Source: Candidatus Doudnabacteria bacterium RIFCSPHIGHO2_02_FULL_43_13b (GTDB lineage Bacteria; Patescibacteriota; Doudnabacteria; UBA920; O2-02-FULL-48-8). From it: a stretch of 34,842 bases of DNA. Location of the stretch: the NCBI GenBank assembly GCA_001777655.1, contig MFER01000002.1, positions 1 to 34,842 on the forward strand. The letters are read 5' to 3'. This document shows positions 8,574 to 17,874 of this stretch, in pieces; position 1 is the stretch's first letter, and each line of letters begins with the position of its first letter. A program made the translations under genes and the position numbers. Under the pieces are notes generated by a model. The model made no database searches. It was given only the letters and a program-made list of their open reading frames with translations, and had not been told where the DNA came from.

Positions 8574-8738
8574 TTAAACCTCTGGTTGGTCTTTTTGGCC
8601 CATTACCCCTTCGTGTCGTCCATCGGAGCAGGGACACGAAACCAGGGGTTGTCCTTGCAGCTTGCATCCTTGAGTATCGCACTCTTTCGGATGATTGGAA
8701 ACACCGCCGCAACTTGGGCAGACATAATGTTTATCCAT
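8574..8738 (-). CDS. Small cysteine-rich (zinc-ribbon-like) protein, 54 aa, absent from the ORF track
   Basis: Manual reverse-strand translation: MDKHYVCPSCGGVSNHPKECDTQGCKLQGQPLVSCPCSDGRHEGVMGQKDQPEV*. Shine-Dalgarno AAGGAG upstream of ATG (8738). CxxC, CxxxxC and CxC pattern. Confidence 0.82.
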   Translation of the reverse strand: MDKHYVCPSCGGVSNHPKECDTQGCKLQGQPLVSCPCSDGRHEGVMGQKDQPEV

Positions 8739-8747
8739 ATTGACTCC

Positions 8748-9506
8748 TTATTTAATTTCAAAAATTAATGTAACATTAACCGTTATATCTTGACTCCCCA
8801 CTGAAACATCCGCATCACCACCTCCGCCCTTGCCTTCTAGCGCGTAAGGCACCGGATAAGGCGGGTATCCGGAGTCTTCTGAAATGCTGACAATTCTGCC
8901 GATTCTTAAGCCAGTCGCGTCGCCTAATTCTTGCGCTTTCTGTTTAGCTTTTTCGATAGCTTGCTTCCGCGCCTCCTGCTTTAATCCGTCTGGATCTTCG
9001 AAACTGAAATATACTCCCTGCAACTGGTTACTGCCGCTCGTTAGGGCTGAATCTAAAACTTGGTTAAGAGTTTCGGCTGATTCATCAACGTTATGAATTT
9101 TTATCGTAAGGGTTTGATTGGCCTCATAACCATTGATGTCGTTGCGGCCATTGGTGTAATCAAGGGTCGGATAAATGCTGAAGTTCGAAGTGACTATGTC
9201 TGCGTCCGCCACGCCGAGTTTTTTAATAGCCTCAAGGATTTGACTGACTTTTTTATTGTTATCGTCCTGAGCCAATTTAGCAGTTTGGGCTCGACTGATC
9301 ACCCCCACGGTAGTGGTGGCCAAATCAGGCTTGGACGAAACTCTGCCTTCCGCAGTCATCGTGATCGTATTGTCTGGTTTTTTGTTAGCTAAAATTTTAA
9401 ATACCGAGGAACCCTTGTCTAGGACAGCGAGTCCTAAAAATAAAATAACCAAAACCGCGATAACGTTTAGATAATTTTTGCTAACGAAACTTTCGTTGGT
9501 ATTCAT
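8748..9506 (-). CDS. SIMPL domain-containing (DUF541) protein with N-terminal TM
   Basis: ITMTAEGRVSSKPDLATTTVGV...AKLAQDDNNKKVSQILEAIKKLGVADADIVTSNFSIYPTLDY...GYEANQTLTIKI. Confidence 0.93.
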   Translation of the reverse strand: MNTNESFVSKNYLNVIAVLVILFLGLAVLDKGSSVFKILANKKPDNTITMTAEGRVSSKPDLATTTVGVISRAQTAKLAQDDNNKKVSQILEAIKKLGVADADIVTSNFSIYPTLDYTNGRNDINGYEANQTLTIKIHNVDESAETLNQVLDSALTSGSNQLQGVYFSFEDPDGLKQEARKQAIEKAKQKAQELGDATGLRIGRIVSISEDSGYPPYPVPYALEGKGGGGDADVSVGSQDITVNVTLIFEIK

Positions 9507-9546
9507 AATTGTTTTAAGTTAATAACAGACCTTAATTATAGCAAAT

Positions 9547-11175
9547 CTATTCAGAATTCAAAATTTCGTCAGGGACCAGCCATTGGCAGCTAGATTTATC
9601 CTTCTTAATCCTTTCAATCTCTGAAAGTAGTTGCGGCTGTTGAGAGCTAATATACTGGGCTAACTGATCAAACTTAATTTGCTCATAACCAAAACTATCA
9701 ACCAGATATATTTTACGATACTTCGCCGTTATATCTTCGTTCGTAGGATTAAGAAAATACATTTCTAGCAAAGTTTTGGATTCGGCGCCGGTCAAAAAAA
9801 TTATATAATATCGCGCCCAGCAGTCATTGTCCGAAACTTTAACGATTGTTAAATCTCTCTGGTCAACTCCCGCTAGCCGCATTGACTCGCCCACTTGGTA
9901 AAATTGCTCGAGCTTGGATGAATAATTGTAGGCCCAAGCTCGGCTAAACTTAAAAGCGTCAAAAAGTTTACTCGCGGCCAGGCCCGTGCCAAGCACGGAT
10001 ATCAACAGGGCCACTGGCATAATTTTTTTAACCAAGTTAAGGCTGATTAGTTTTTCCAAGAGTTTATTTGTAAGCGGAGCAAAAATTAAAAGGACTGCAA
10101 ACAGACTGAATAAGTAGCTTTGATAAATAAAATTCGGGATTTTCGACTCTATCAGAGATACGGCAATTAAATTCCACAAAAACCAACCTAGAGATAGCAC
10201 CAACAAAATTTTCAACTTTCGATCCATCTTAGCAAACTTCCAAGTTAGTGCGGTTAAAATTAACCCTAAATAATATATCCAGGTGAACTTGAACAAATAT
10301 CTATTCGGTAGATAATCAGTCAAATAATAATAGAACGGCCTCCCCCACCCTTCGTAGTTTTTCGCGTGGAAAAAAGCAATTCCTAATTCCCTGCTAAATG
10401 TTTCTGGCGAGGAAAAATATTGCGGTATATAATAGATTGCCAGCAACCCCAAAAATGACAACGAAGAAAGCCAAAACATTTTTCCAAACTTTTTATAGTC
10501 CCACAGAAGAGTTACGAAAAAGATTGCTGCCGGGATCGCGCCCAGTAGATTTTTTGCCATAATCGGCAGTGAAACCAAAGCCGCGATCGCGCAAACCTTC
10601 CGGATTGGATATTGTAATCTCGTGAATTTTTCAAAATTCCAATACCAAAGCAACCCCCCGAATGCGCCGACACTGGTAAAAGCGAGAACGATATCTGATA
10701 CGCCAAACGCGTAACCAGTCACTAACTCGTGAGTAAACGGGGTATTGACCCAAAAAATGGCGGCAATGGTCGCCAAAAAAGCTGTCGCAAGATTTTTCGA
10801 AAATAAATAAACCACTGCGATAAACAAAAGCCCGGTCAGTAAAACCAAAACAGCAAAGGATAACCTTTTAACTTCAATAGTGACCTGCCCATCCAACTGG
10901 AAAAATATATAGGGTACATAAGCAAACAGGGGTGGAATGTGCTGCCAGAACGGACCTTCCATCCAATTACCCGGCTTTTCTTCCAGTGGGTTAATACGCA
11001 CCATTGGAGGAAAAAATTTCCTTGTAGTATTGGCGGCCACAGCGGAATTAGACAGCTCATCGTGTCCGTGAATAGTTTTTTCAAAAATTAACGGCAGATC
11101 AATTTTTGTATTGCGAACAAACCAGGCAGTAAACAGCAAACAAAGAATCAGAAAGCCGATTGTTCTGATTTTCAT
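9547..11175 (-). CDS. Polytopic membrane protein, GT39/PMT-like glycosyltransferase (DUF-type dolichyl-phosphate-mannose family)
   Basis: Many hydrophobic segments; HGHDELSNSAVAANTTRKFFPPMVRINP extracellular loop with acidic residues. Start MKIRTIGF at 11175, TAATG overlap with the upstream gene. Confidence 0.65.
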   Translation of the reverse strand: MKIRTIGFLILCLLFTAWFVRNTKIDLPLIFEKTIHGHDELSNSAVAANTTRKFFPPMVRINPLEEKPGNWMEGPFWQHIPPLFAYVPYIFFQLDGQVTIEVKRLSFAVLVLLTGLLFIAVVYLFSKNLATAFLATIAAIFWVNTPFTHELVTGYAFGVSDIVLAFTSVGAFGGLLWYWNFEKFTRLQYPIRKVCAIAALVSLPIMAKNLLGAIPAAIFFVTLLWDYKKFGKMFWLSSLSFLGLLAIYYIPQYFSSPETFSRELGIAFFHAKNYEGWGRPFYYYLTDYLPNRYLFKFTWIYYLGLILTALTWKFAKMDRKLKILLVLSLGWFLWNLIAVSLIESKIPNFIYQSYLFSLFAVLLIFAPLTNKLLEKLISLNLVKKIMPVALLISVLGTGLAASKLFDAFKFSRAWAYNYSSKLEQFYQVGESMRLAGVDQRDLTIVKVSDNDCWARYYIIFLTGAESKTLLEMYFLNPTNEDITAKYRKIYLVDSFGYEQIKFDQLAQYISSQQPQLLSEIERIKKDKSSCQWLVPDEILNSE

Positions 11176-11486
11176 TACAGTGTTTTTAGTAAGGTCCAAG
11201 TTGTGATGATGGAAACAAAAGTCAAAACGACGCACACTATCGTCGCCAAATTTCGATCGTCTTTATCTGAGATATAAAATTTTAACGCGAAAAGGAAACC
11301 AAAAGGCGGAAAAATCAATGAAATTAGATACGCCCAGCGTTTTTCTTTATCAGAAATAAAATTAGTTGGTTGTTTCTGTAAAGCCTGGACCATCAGGCTT
11401 GCCACGTCGATTTGTTTATCTTCGCTGGCAAGCTTACGGTAACTTTCTAATTGCTCGGTCAGTTTGTCGTCATCCATGTTAGCCAT
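11175..11486 (-). CDS. Small membrane protein (103 aa) of unknown function
   Basis: Hydrophilic N-terminal half and two predicted C-terminal TM segments. Overlaps neighbours on both sides (8 nt with the P-type ATPase ORF, TAATG with the GT). Confidence 0.7.
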   Translation of the reverse strand: MANMDDDKLTEQLESYRKLASEDKQIDVASLMVQALQKQPTNFISDKEKRWAYLISLIFPPFGFLFALKFYISDKDDRNLATIVCVVLTFVSIITTWTLLKTL

Positions 11487-14115
11487 GTCGTTTTGAAAAA
11501 ATTAATTTTCTCATCTCCTCTGTCACAATTATACTAAAAGCAATAAGAATTACCAATAACCATTCCGTTCCTGTCAACGATTTTGTTTTCAGAAACTGCT
11601 GCATAAAAGGATGGTATACGGCGAACAGCTGCAGGATGATTACTATTAACGTCGCTCCTACCAAATATTTGTTCGAGAAAAAATTTAACCCAAAAATTGA
11701 TTTAGTCTCACTGCGGCAATTCCACGCATTAAACCACTGAAAGACGGCCATAGCAGTCAGGGTAATTGTCATGGCTTTGACAAGATCGAGGTGATAATAA
11801 AAATTAAAAAGTAACAAAGAGCCAACGGCCATGGGTATCGCCATCGTCAACATTCTCTGAAAGGAAAGCGCGTCAAGAAACGAATTACTCGATCGTTTGG
11901 AGGACAATAATCCTGCTTCTTTGGGCTCCATCGCCAAGGCCACATCCAAAAATCCATCCGTAATAAAATTTAACCAAATAATCTGAGAGGCTAAAATCGG
12001 CAAAGGAAAACCTAAAAATAGAGAGCCGGCGATAATCAATACTTCTCCGGCACTGGTGGAAAAAAGATATAGAACTACCTTGCGAATCGTGTTGAATATA
12101 CTTCTTCCTTCTTCGATTGCCGAAACCACACTGCCAAAATTGTCATCCAGCAGCACTATGTCGGCAGCTTCCTTGGCCACCTCAGTTCCAATTTTACCCA
12201 TAGCGATGCCTAAATCAGCTGCAACCAGCGATGGTGCGTCATTCACGCCGTCGCCGGTCATGGCGATAATGTCGCCGCTAGATTTGTAAGCGCGGATGAT
12301 TTTCAGCTTGTGGTCAGGGCTAACCCTCGCAAAAACAGTAATCCGAGGCAGGCGGTTCACTAATTGCTCGTCTGACAATTGCTCTATTTCACTCCCAGTA
12401 AGTACCTGATCCCCTGCTGAATAGATCTTAGCTTCAGCTGCCACAGCCAAAGCAGTGGCTCGATGATCGCCTGTTATCATGACCGTTTTTATTCCTGCGC
12501 CCTGAGCTTTTTTTACAGCATCCTTAACTTCAGGTCTTAGGGCGTCGATCATACCGGCGAAACCAAGAAGTGTTAATCCCATCACATCATCTGGAGTGAT
12601 TTCACTTTTTTTGGTTTTTTTAAAAGAAACCGCCACCACCCTTAATCCTTCCGCTGCAAGTTTATTGAGTGAGTCTCCCAAAACTTTCTTTTCATTTTTA
12701 TTATGGATCGACAAATCAATAATTGTTTCTGGCGCACCTATGACGTTTATCTTATATTCATGCGGTCCCTTTCTTAGGACAGCATGATATTTGGTTTTTG
12801 AAGAAAAAAGTATTTCAGCCAATTTTGGGTTGTTTTGCTCAAATTCCTGCTTTTTGATCCCAATTTTTTCAGCTAGAACCGCAACCGCAGCCTCTGTCGG
12901 GTCGCCGGAGATCTGCCAGGCCTGTTTTTCTTGATTAAATTTTGCCACGGCTGTCGCGCAACCAGCGATGGTTTCAGCAAAATTGACCAAGTCGTGATCA
13001 TTCAAAGACTCGATAATCCGACCACCTTGTCGAATCTGACCTTCTGGCGCATAGCCCGTACCCTCAATCTGATAAATTTTATCAGCAATTAATACTTTCT
13101 GAACCACCATTTCGTTTTTAGTAATGGTGCCGGTTTTATCAAGCGCGATCACCGACGCCTGGCCCAATGATTCTACCGCTTGTAATTTTTTGACCAATGC
13201 ATTCTGCCTGCCCATGCGCCAAACCCCAGTAGCCAAAATTAGCGTTAAGACTATCGGCAGACCCTCCGGAATTAAGGAAACACTCAGAGAAACCACGGTT
13301 GTGAACATTTCTCTAGCAGGTTTGCCAGAATAAATCCCGACGAAAAATAGTAAAGTCACAATTGATGTGACTGTGATAATAATCACGCGTGACAACATGC
13401 GAACATCTGCTTTTAGAGGATCTTCCGATTGAATCGTTGATATTTTTTTTGAAATCGATCCAATTACCGACTCAATACCTGTTGCTACTACGACCGCTAA
13501 CCCGCCTCCAGAGACGACATTCGTCCCTTTGAAGACCATATTTTTCATATCGGCATTGGTTATATTTGCTTGCGCAATTTGTTCGGTAAATTTATAGACC
13601 GGTACGGATTCGCCAGTTAGGGGAGATTCGTCCAAGGTCAGGGTGTTTGATAAAATTACTCTGGCATCCGCCGCTACTTTATCTCCTTCCTGCAAAACTA
13701 AAATATCACCCGTAACCACCTCAAAATCATCGATAATTTTTTCAACGCCTTCACGAAGAACCAAGGCTTTGGTTCGAATCAGATGGTTTAATGAAGCCAG
13801 CGTATTTTGGGCCTTTCCCTCCTGGATCGTTCCGACCACGGCATTAAACAACAAAACGAATAGGATAATTATTGCGTCAGTTCGCTCTTGGATCAAAAAA
13901 ACTATAATACTAGCGATTAGTAAAATATAGATGAGGGGGCTTTGAAATTGCCTAAAAAAAATCGCCCATAAACTATCCAGCCTGGCTTCAGGTAGACGGT
14001 TTTCCCCGTATTTTCTTTGGTTTATCGATACCTGCTGGTTGGATAGGCCCGACAATGTTATTCCGAAATACTCCAGTACTTGTTTTGTAGAGAGCGTGTG
14101 CCAGGATTGAGTCAT
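11479..14115 (-). CDS. P-type cation-transporting ATPase (P2A Ca2+-ATPase-like)
   Basis: SLIPEGLPIVLTLILATGVWRMGRQNALVKKLQAVESLG, ALDKTGTITKNEM, MITGDHRATA, MTGDGVNDAPSL. Confidence 0.95.
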   Translation of the reverse strand: MTQSWHTLSTKQVLEYFGITLSGLSNQQVSINQRKYGENRLPEARLDSLWAIFFRQFQSPLIYILLIASIIVFLIQERTDAIIILFVLLFNAVVGTIQEGKAQNTLASLNHLIRTKALVLREGVEKIIDDFEVVTGDILVLQEGDKVAADARVILSNTLTLDESPLTGESVPVYKFTEQIAQANITNADMKNMVFKGTNVVSGGGLAVVVATGIESVIGSISKKISTIQSEDPLKADVRMLSRVIIITVTSIVTLLFFVGIYSGKPAREMFTTVVSLSVSLIPEGLPIVLTLILATGVWRMGRQNALVKKLQAVESLGQASVIALDKTGTITKNEMVVQKVLIADKIYQIEGTGYAPEGQIRQGGRIIESLNDHDLVNFAETIAGCATAVAKFNQEKQAWQISGDPTEAAVAVLAEKIGIKKQEFEQNNPKLAEILFSSKTKYHAVLRKGPHEYKINVIGAPETIIDLSIHNKNEKKVLGDSLNKLAAEGLRVVAVSFKKTKKSEITPDDVMGLTLLGFAGMIDALRPEVKDAVKKAQGAGIKTVMITGDHRATALAVAAEAKIYSAGDQVLTGSEIEQLSDEQLVNRLPRITVFARVSPDHKLKIIRAYKSSGDIIAMTGDGVNDAPSLVAADLGIAMGKIGTEVAKEAADIVLLDDNFGSVVSAIEEGRSIFNTIRKVVLYLFSTSAGEVLIIAGSLFLGFPLPILASQIIWLNFITDGFLDVALAMEPKEAGLLSSKRSSNSFLDALSFQRMLTMAIPMAVGSLLLFNFYYHLDLVKAMTITLTAMAVFQWFNAWNCRSETKSIFGLNFFSNKYLVGATLIVIILQLFAVYHPFMQQFLKTKSLTGTEWLLVILIAFSIIVTEEMRKLIFSKRHG

Positions 14116-14124
14116 TGTTTTTGT

Positions 14125-15162
14125 TTATGAAATAATCTTTTTATAGGCGCTCAAATAACCCTTCGTCATCTGGACGGCAGAAAAATTCTCCCTCGCATAG
14201 TTTGAGCACGCTGCACGATTAATCCTGTCGATTTGATCAATGCTCTGGATTATTTTCTCCTCATTGTCGCAAATAAACCCGGTTTCACCATGCTTAATTA
14301 ATTCGGGCACCGAACCTCGATTCGTCGCAATTACCGGTGTGCCGCAAACCAAACTTTCTACGAAAAAAAGTCCGAAAGGCTCTTCCCACTGGATTAGGGC
14401 GAGCAAGGCTTTGGCGTTACTCAAAAGTTCGACTTTCCCCTGATGATCAACTTCGCCAATAAACTTAATTTGCTTGCCGTCTACCAAGGGTTGAATTTGT
14501 TCTTCGAAGTAACGTCTATCTACCGCGTCTACTTTAGCTGCCATGATTAATTTCACATTGGCCGCTTTCGCAGCCATGATCGCCTGAAGTGGCCCTTTTT
14601 CTGGCGACATCCTGCCCAAAAAAGCAAAATAATCGCCTTGGGGCTTTTCTACAAACGGAAACCTATCAATTTCTATGCCATTGTAAACATTGGCGACAAA
14701 ATTTAACTCCGGCATGGGCTTGCGTTGACTTAAACTGATGCTGATGAAGTTGGATTTCTTATACATACTGTAAATAAAATTTTGGTAATCATCATTAAGT
14801 GGCCCATGCAGAGTTGTGACTATTGGCGTTTTAATTAACTGTTCTAAACTTAACAATCGCCAGCCAACGTGATTATGGATGACATCGAAATTTTCTTGGG
14901 CTAACTTCGCAGCAATTTTGCCGATCGAGGTGACGATCACCGCGTTGCCATATTGTGCATTTTTTAAATTCATCGACCTTAAGGACCTAGGCAGAGTTTC
15001 CACCAGTTTTGCTTTTGTCTTGGATCCTGCCGGAGCAAACAAGACCACTTCGTGTCCAAGGGTCACTAAATTTTCTGTAATATTTGACACGACCAATTCA
15101 GTGCCGCCGTATTTTGCCGGTGGGACGGATTCGGAGAATGGCGAGACGATTGCTATTTTCAT
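14125..15162 (-). CDS. GT4-family glycosyltransferase
   Basis: PPAKYGGTELVVSNITENLVTLGHEVVLFAPAGS, FLGRMSPEKGPLQAIMAAK, EPFGLFFVESLVCGTPVIATNRGSVPELIKHGETGFI. Confidence 0.93.
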   Translation of the reverse strand: MKIAIVSPFSESVPPAKYGGTELVVSNITENLVTLGHEVVLFAPAGSKTKAKLVETLPRSLRSMNLKNAQYGNAVIVTSIGKIAAKLAQENFDVIHNHVGWRLLSLEQLIKTPIVTTLHGPLNDDYQNFIYSMYKKSNFISISLSQRKPMPELNFVANVYNGIEIDRFPFVEKPQGDYFAFLGRMSPEKGPLQAIMAAKAANVKLIMAAKVDAVDRRYFEEQIQPLVDGKQIKFIGEVDHQGKVELLSNAKALLALIQWEEPFGLFFVESLVCGTPVIATNRGSVPELIKHGETGFICDNEEKIIQSIDQIDRINRAACSNYARENFSAVQMTKGYLSAYKKIIS

Positions 15163-16637
15163 TCGTTTAAGGCTAATTTAAGAAAATCGATAGCCCATTT
15201 GTAGACGTTATTTTCCTGCAAGATGGTTTTCATTTGGTCGTTGCGCGCCTTTTTCATCTCTGGCTTCATTGTCAGAGCTTCATAAAGCGCGTTTGAGGAT
15301 CCTTCAGTGTCAAAAGGATTGATCAACATTGATTCTTTCAGATCCTTGGCGGCGCCCGTAAATTTAGAAAGCAGGAGTACTCCTTTTTTTGAATCAATGC
15401 AGATTAAATATTCCTTGGCTACCAAATTCATTCCATCATCTAAAGCTGTCACTAAGCAGGCGTCAGCAAGTCGATAATAGCTAAAAAGATCCTCTCTGGA
15501 AACTCCGTGTTTAACTAAATAAACCGGCTTCCAGTTTTTAGTCCCATGCTTACTGTTAATTCTATCGGCTAAGTGGTTGATTTGACTATTATAAGATTTA
15601 TATTCACTGATCCTCGTGCGGCTAGGCACCCCAATTGAAACGAAAATAATATTTTTGCGAAACTGCTTATACTTATCCAAAAACCGGTCGATAATTTTTA
15701 GTCTTTCAAGGATCCCTTTGGTATAATCAACCCGTTCAGCCGAAATCACCAATTTTTCGTTTTTCCAAGGGATGCCTAATTTCTTTTTAACAACGGTCGG
15801 GTTCATTTTTTTACTTGTTTTCAATTTATCGCTGATGCGGTCAAAATCAACACCAGCGGGGAGGGATGCCAACCTTGTGGTATGGTTCTTATAAACCGCC
15901 GATCTCGGTTCATAATCCACGATCACCTCTAGATCGCTGCGAACGCATTTCAGAAAGTTTTCTACATGGTACCCGCGGTGGAACCCGATAAAATCTGAAG
16001 CCAACAGGCCTTCCAACATTTCTTTTCTCCATGGATTAATTCGGAAAATTTCATAGGTAGGCCATGGAATATGCCAAAAGACCCCGATTTGCAAATCAGG
16101 TCTTTGCTTTTTTAGCATTTTAGCTAGCAACGAAAACTGATAATCATGTATCCAAACAAACGCTTTTTTATTTTTAACCTCTTCCAGAATCGCATCAGCA
16201 AATTTTCTGTTGACCGCAACATACTGCTTCCACCATGAAGCGTGAAATTTTGGTTTTATAAATACGGCGTGAAAAAGCGGCCAGATGGTTTGATTCGATA
16301 CGCCGTAATAAAAGCCTTTTTGTTCAGCATCCGACAAAAAAATTCTCTTCAATGTATACGACGGGTTCCAAGGAGGTACGCTGATCTTTCCTTCTTTATC
16401 AACCATTAGGTGATCGGCATCCCCGCTCGAAACTGCAAACATTGTCCCGCCGGTCTTTCTAAGAATTGAGTCAATTAGCGTATTCACTCCCCCGCCTATG
16501 GCTTTTTCAACTTTAATCTCTTTGATACTTCCTTCCGTGGTCGTGTGAATGTAAGGCTCTTTTTGGGCAACAACAATCATCTGACGATCAGCGAAAGTCT
16601 TTTTAATGTATCTGATAAAATTTTGTTCAGTAATCAT
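15159..16637 (-). CDS. otsA: Trehalose-6-phosphate synthase-like glycosyltransferase (GT20)
   Basis: VWIHDYQFSLLAKMLKKQRPDLQIGVFWHIPWPTYEIFR, DFIGFHRGYHVENFLKCV, SAERVDYTKGILERLKI, YLICIDSKKGVLLLSKFTGAAKDLKESMLINPFD. Confidence 0.88.
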   Translation of the reverse strand: MITEQNFIRYIKKTFADRQMIVVAQKEPYIHTTTEGSIKEIKVEKAIGGGVNTLIDSILRKTGGTMFAVSSGDADHLMVDKEGKISVPPWNPSYTLKRIFLSDAEQKGFYYGVSNQTIWPLFHAVFIKPKFHASWWKQYVAVNRKFADAILEEVKNKKAFVWIHDYQFSLLAKMLKKQRPDLQIGVFWHIPWPTYEIFRINPWRKEMLEGLLASDFIGFHRGYHVENFLKCVRSDLEVIVDYEPRSAVYKNHTTRLASLPAGVDFDRISDKLKTSKKMNPTVVKKKLGIPWKNEKLVISAERVDYTKGILERLKIIDRFLDKYKQFRKNIIFVSIGVPSRTRISEYKSYNSQINHLADRINSKHGTKNWKPVYLVKHGVSREDLFSYYRLADACLVTALDDGMNLVAKEYLICIDSKKGVLLLSKFTGAAKDLKESMLINPFDTEGSSNALYEALTMKPEMKKARNDQMKTILQENNVYKWAIDFLKLALNE

Positions 16638-17716
16638 CGGAGTCTTTGGATTTTTTTATAAATCTTAACGTAATTTTCTGTCATGGCGTCGCTGCTGAAG
16701 TATTTTTCTACTCGCCTCCGACAGTCCTGCCTGGAAATTTTTTTTATTTGGCGAATTTTCTGAGACATCTCGGAGGTATCCTTCACTAAAAAACCAGTTT
16801 TTCCATGTTTGATCAGTTCCGGTGCGGCACCTGCGCGAAACGATATAACTGGCGTTCCGGTTGCCATCGATTCCGTCATAACCAGGCCAAATGGTTCGTT
16901 CCATTTTATGGGATTTAGAAAGCCTATTGCATTGCCCATAAGGTGGTTTTTCAATTTGTCATCGAGCTCTTTAATATGCAAAATTTGTTTGCCGTCAACC
17001 AATGGTTTGATCTGGGCTTTATAGTAGGCGTAGTCTTCCGGTTCTCCTTTTGGGTTAAGCTTACCAGCGAGTATTAGGTTAACTTTTGCTTTTTTCGCCG
17101 CCATGACAGCCTCCCTTACCCCTTTATCTGGGTTGAACCTCCCGACCCAGATAAAGTAATTTTTTGGGTTAGGATTAAATTTGTAAATTTTAGTGTCGAT
17201 TCCGTTATAAACTGTTCCGAGCCAGTTTAAATTTTTGCCCCCCTGTCGTTGGGCGTTTGAAATGGAAACATAATTTAAGTCTTTGTATTTTTGAAAAACC
17301 CTGTGGCGATCTTGCGTTTTACTCGAGAATGGGTAGGGAAAATGCAAAGTAAATACAATCTTGTCTTTGATGTATCTGGCTAATGGCAATGCAAGGTAAT
17401 CAGAGGCTTTATTTAAATGAACATGGATTATATCAAATTTTTTTTCAAGATCAAACGCGGCCGTTAGATTTAATAAAGGATAAGTAATATTAGTCCATGG
17501 AATTCCCGCATCAACCAGAGGGCGAGGATAGACAGAAATTAAATTAGCCGATGTCCTGGCAGTACCCGCAGCGAACAATGTTACATTATGCCCTCTCTTT
17601 ATCAATCCTTCAGTCAAATTAAACAAGACTCTTTCAGTCCCGCCGTATCTTTTTGGCGGAATGTTTTCCCAAAGTGGAGCAATCTGAGCTATTTTCAAAA
17701 TTTTATGGTTACTCAT
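16634..17716 (-). CDS. GT4-family glycosyltransferase (paralogue of 14125..15162)
   Basis: PPKRYGGTERVLFNLTEGLIKRGHNVTLFAAGTART, WVGRFNPDKGVREAVMAAKKAKV, EPFGLVMTESMATGTPVISFRAGAAPELIKHGKTGFLV. Confidence 0.93.
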   Translation of the reverse strand: MSNHKILKIAQIAPLWENIPPKRYGGTERVLFNLTEGLIKRGHNVTLFAAGTARTSANLISVYPRPLVDAGIPWTNITYPLLNLTAAFDLEKKFDIIHVHLNKASDYLALPLARYIKDKIVFTLHFPYPFSSKTQDRHRVFQKYKDLNYVSISNAQRQGGKNLNWLGTVYNGIDTKIYKFNPNPKNYFIWVGRFNPDKGVREAVMAAKKAKVNLILAGKLNPKGEPEDYAYYKAQIKPLVDGKQILHIKELDDKLKNHLMGNAIGFLNPIKWNEPFGLVMTESMATGTPVISFRAGAAPELIKHGKTGFLVKDTSEMSQKIRQIKKISRQDCRRRVEKYFSSDAMTENYVKIYKKIQRLR

Positions 17717-17722
17717 ATTTCT

Positions 17723-17797
17723 TGGCTGGGGAGGAAGGATTCGAACCTTCGAATGACGGATTCAGAGTCCGTTGCCTTACCACTTGGCTACTCCCCA
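17723..17797 (-). tRNA. tRNA-Gln(CUG), CCA encoded
   Basis: Reverse strand TGGGGAGTAGCCAAGTGGTAAGGCAACGGACTCTGAATCCGTCATTCGAAGGTTCGAATCCTTCCTCCCCAGCCA. Acceptor TGGGGAG/CTCCCCA, anticodon stem ACGGA/TCCGT with loop CTCTGAA, T-arm GGTTCGAATCC. Confidence 0.96.
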
Positions 17798-17806
17798 CTG
17801 TGACTT

Positions 17807-17812
17807 ATTATA
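17807..17812 (-). promoter_or_regulatory. -10 element for tRNA-Gln
   Basis: Reverse strand TATAAT about 10 nt upstream of the tRNA 5' end; -35 weak. Confidence 0.45.
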
Positions 17813-17837
17813 CAATTTACAGGACTTTTTTTCCACC

Positions 17838-17868
17838 TTGACGTAGTGTAATTTTTTTGCGATATTAT
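17838..17868 (+). promoter_or_regulatory. Sigma70-like promoter for the putative ncRNA
   Basis: TTGACG (17838-17843) and an AT-rich -10 region GATATTATAA (17861-17870), spacer 17-19 depending on register. Confidence 0.5.
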
Positions 17869-17874
17869 AACCGA

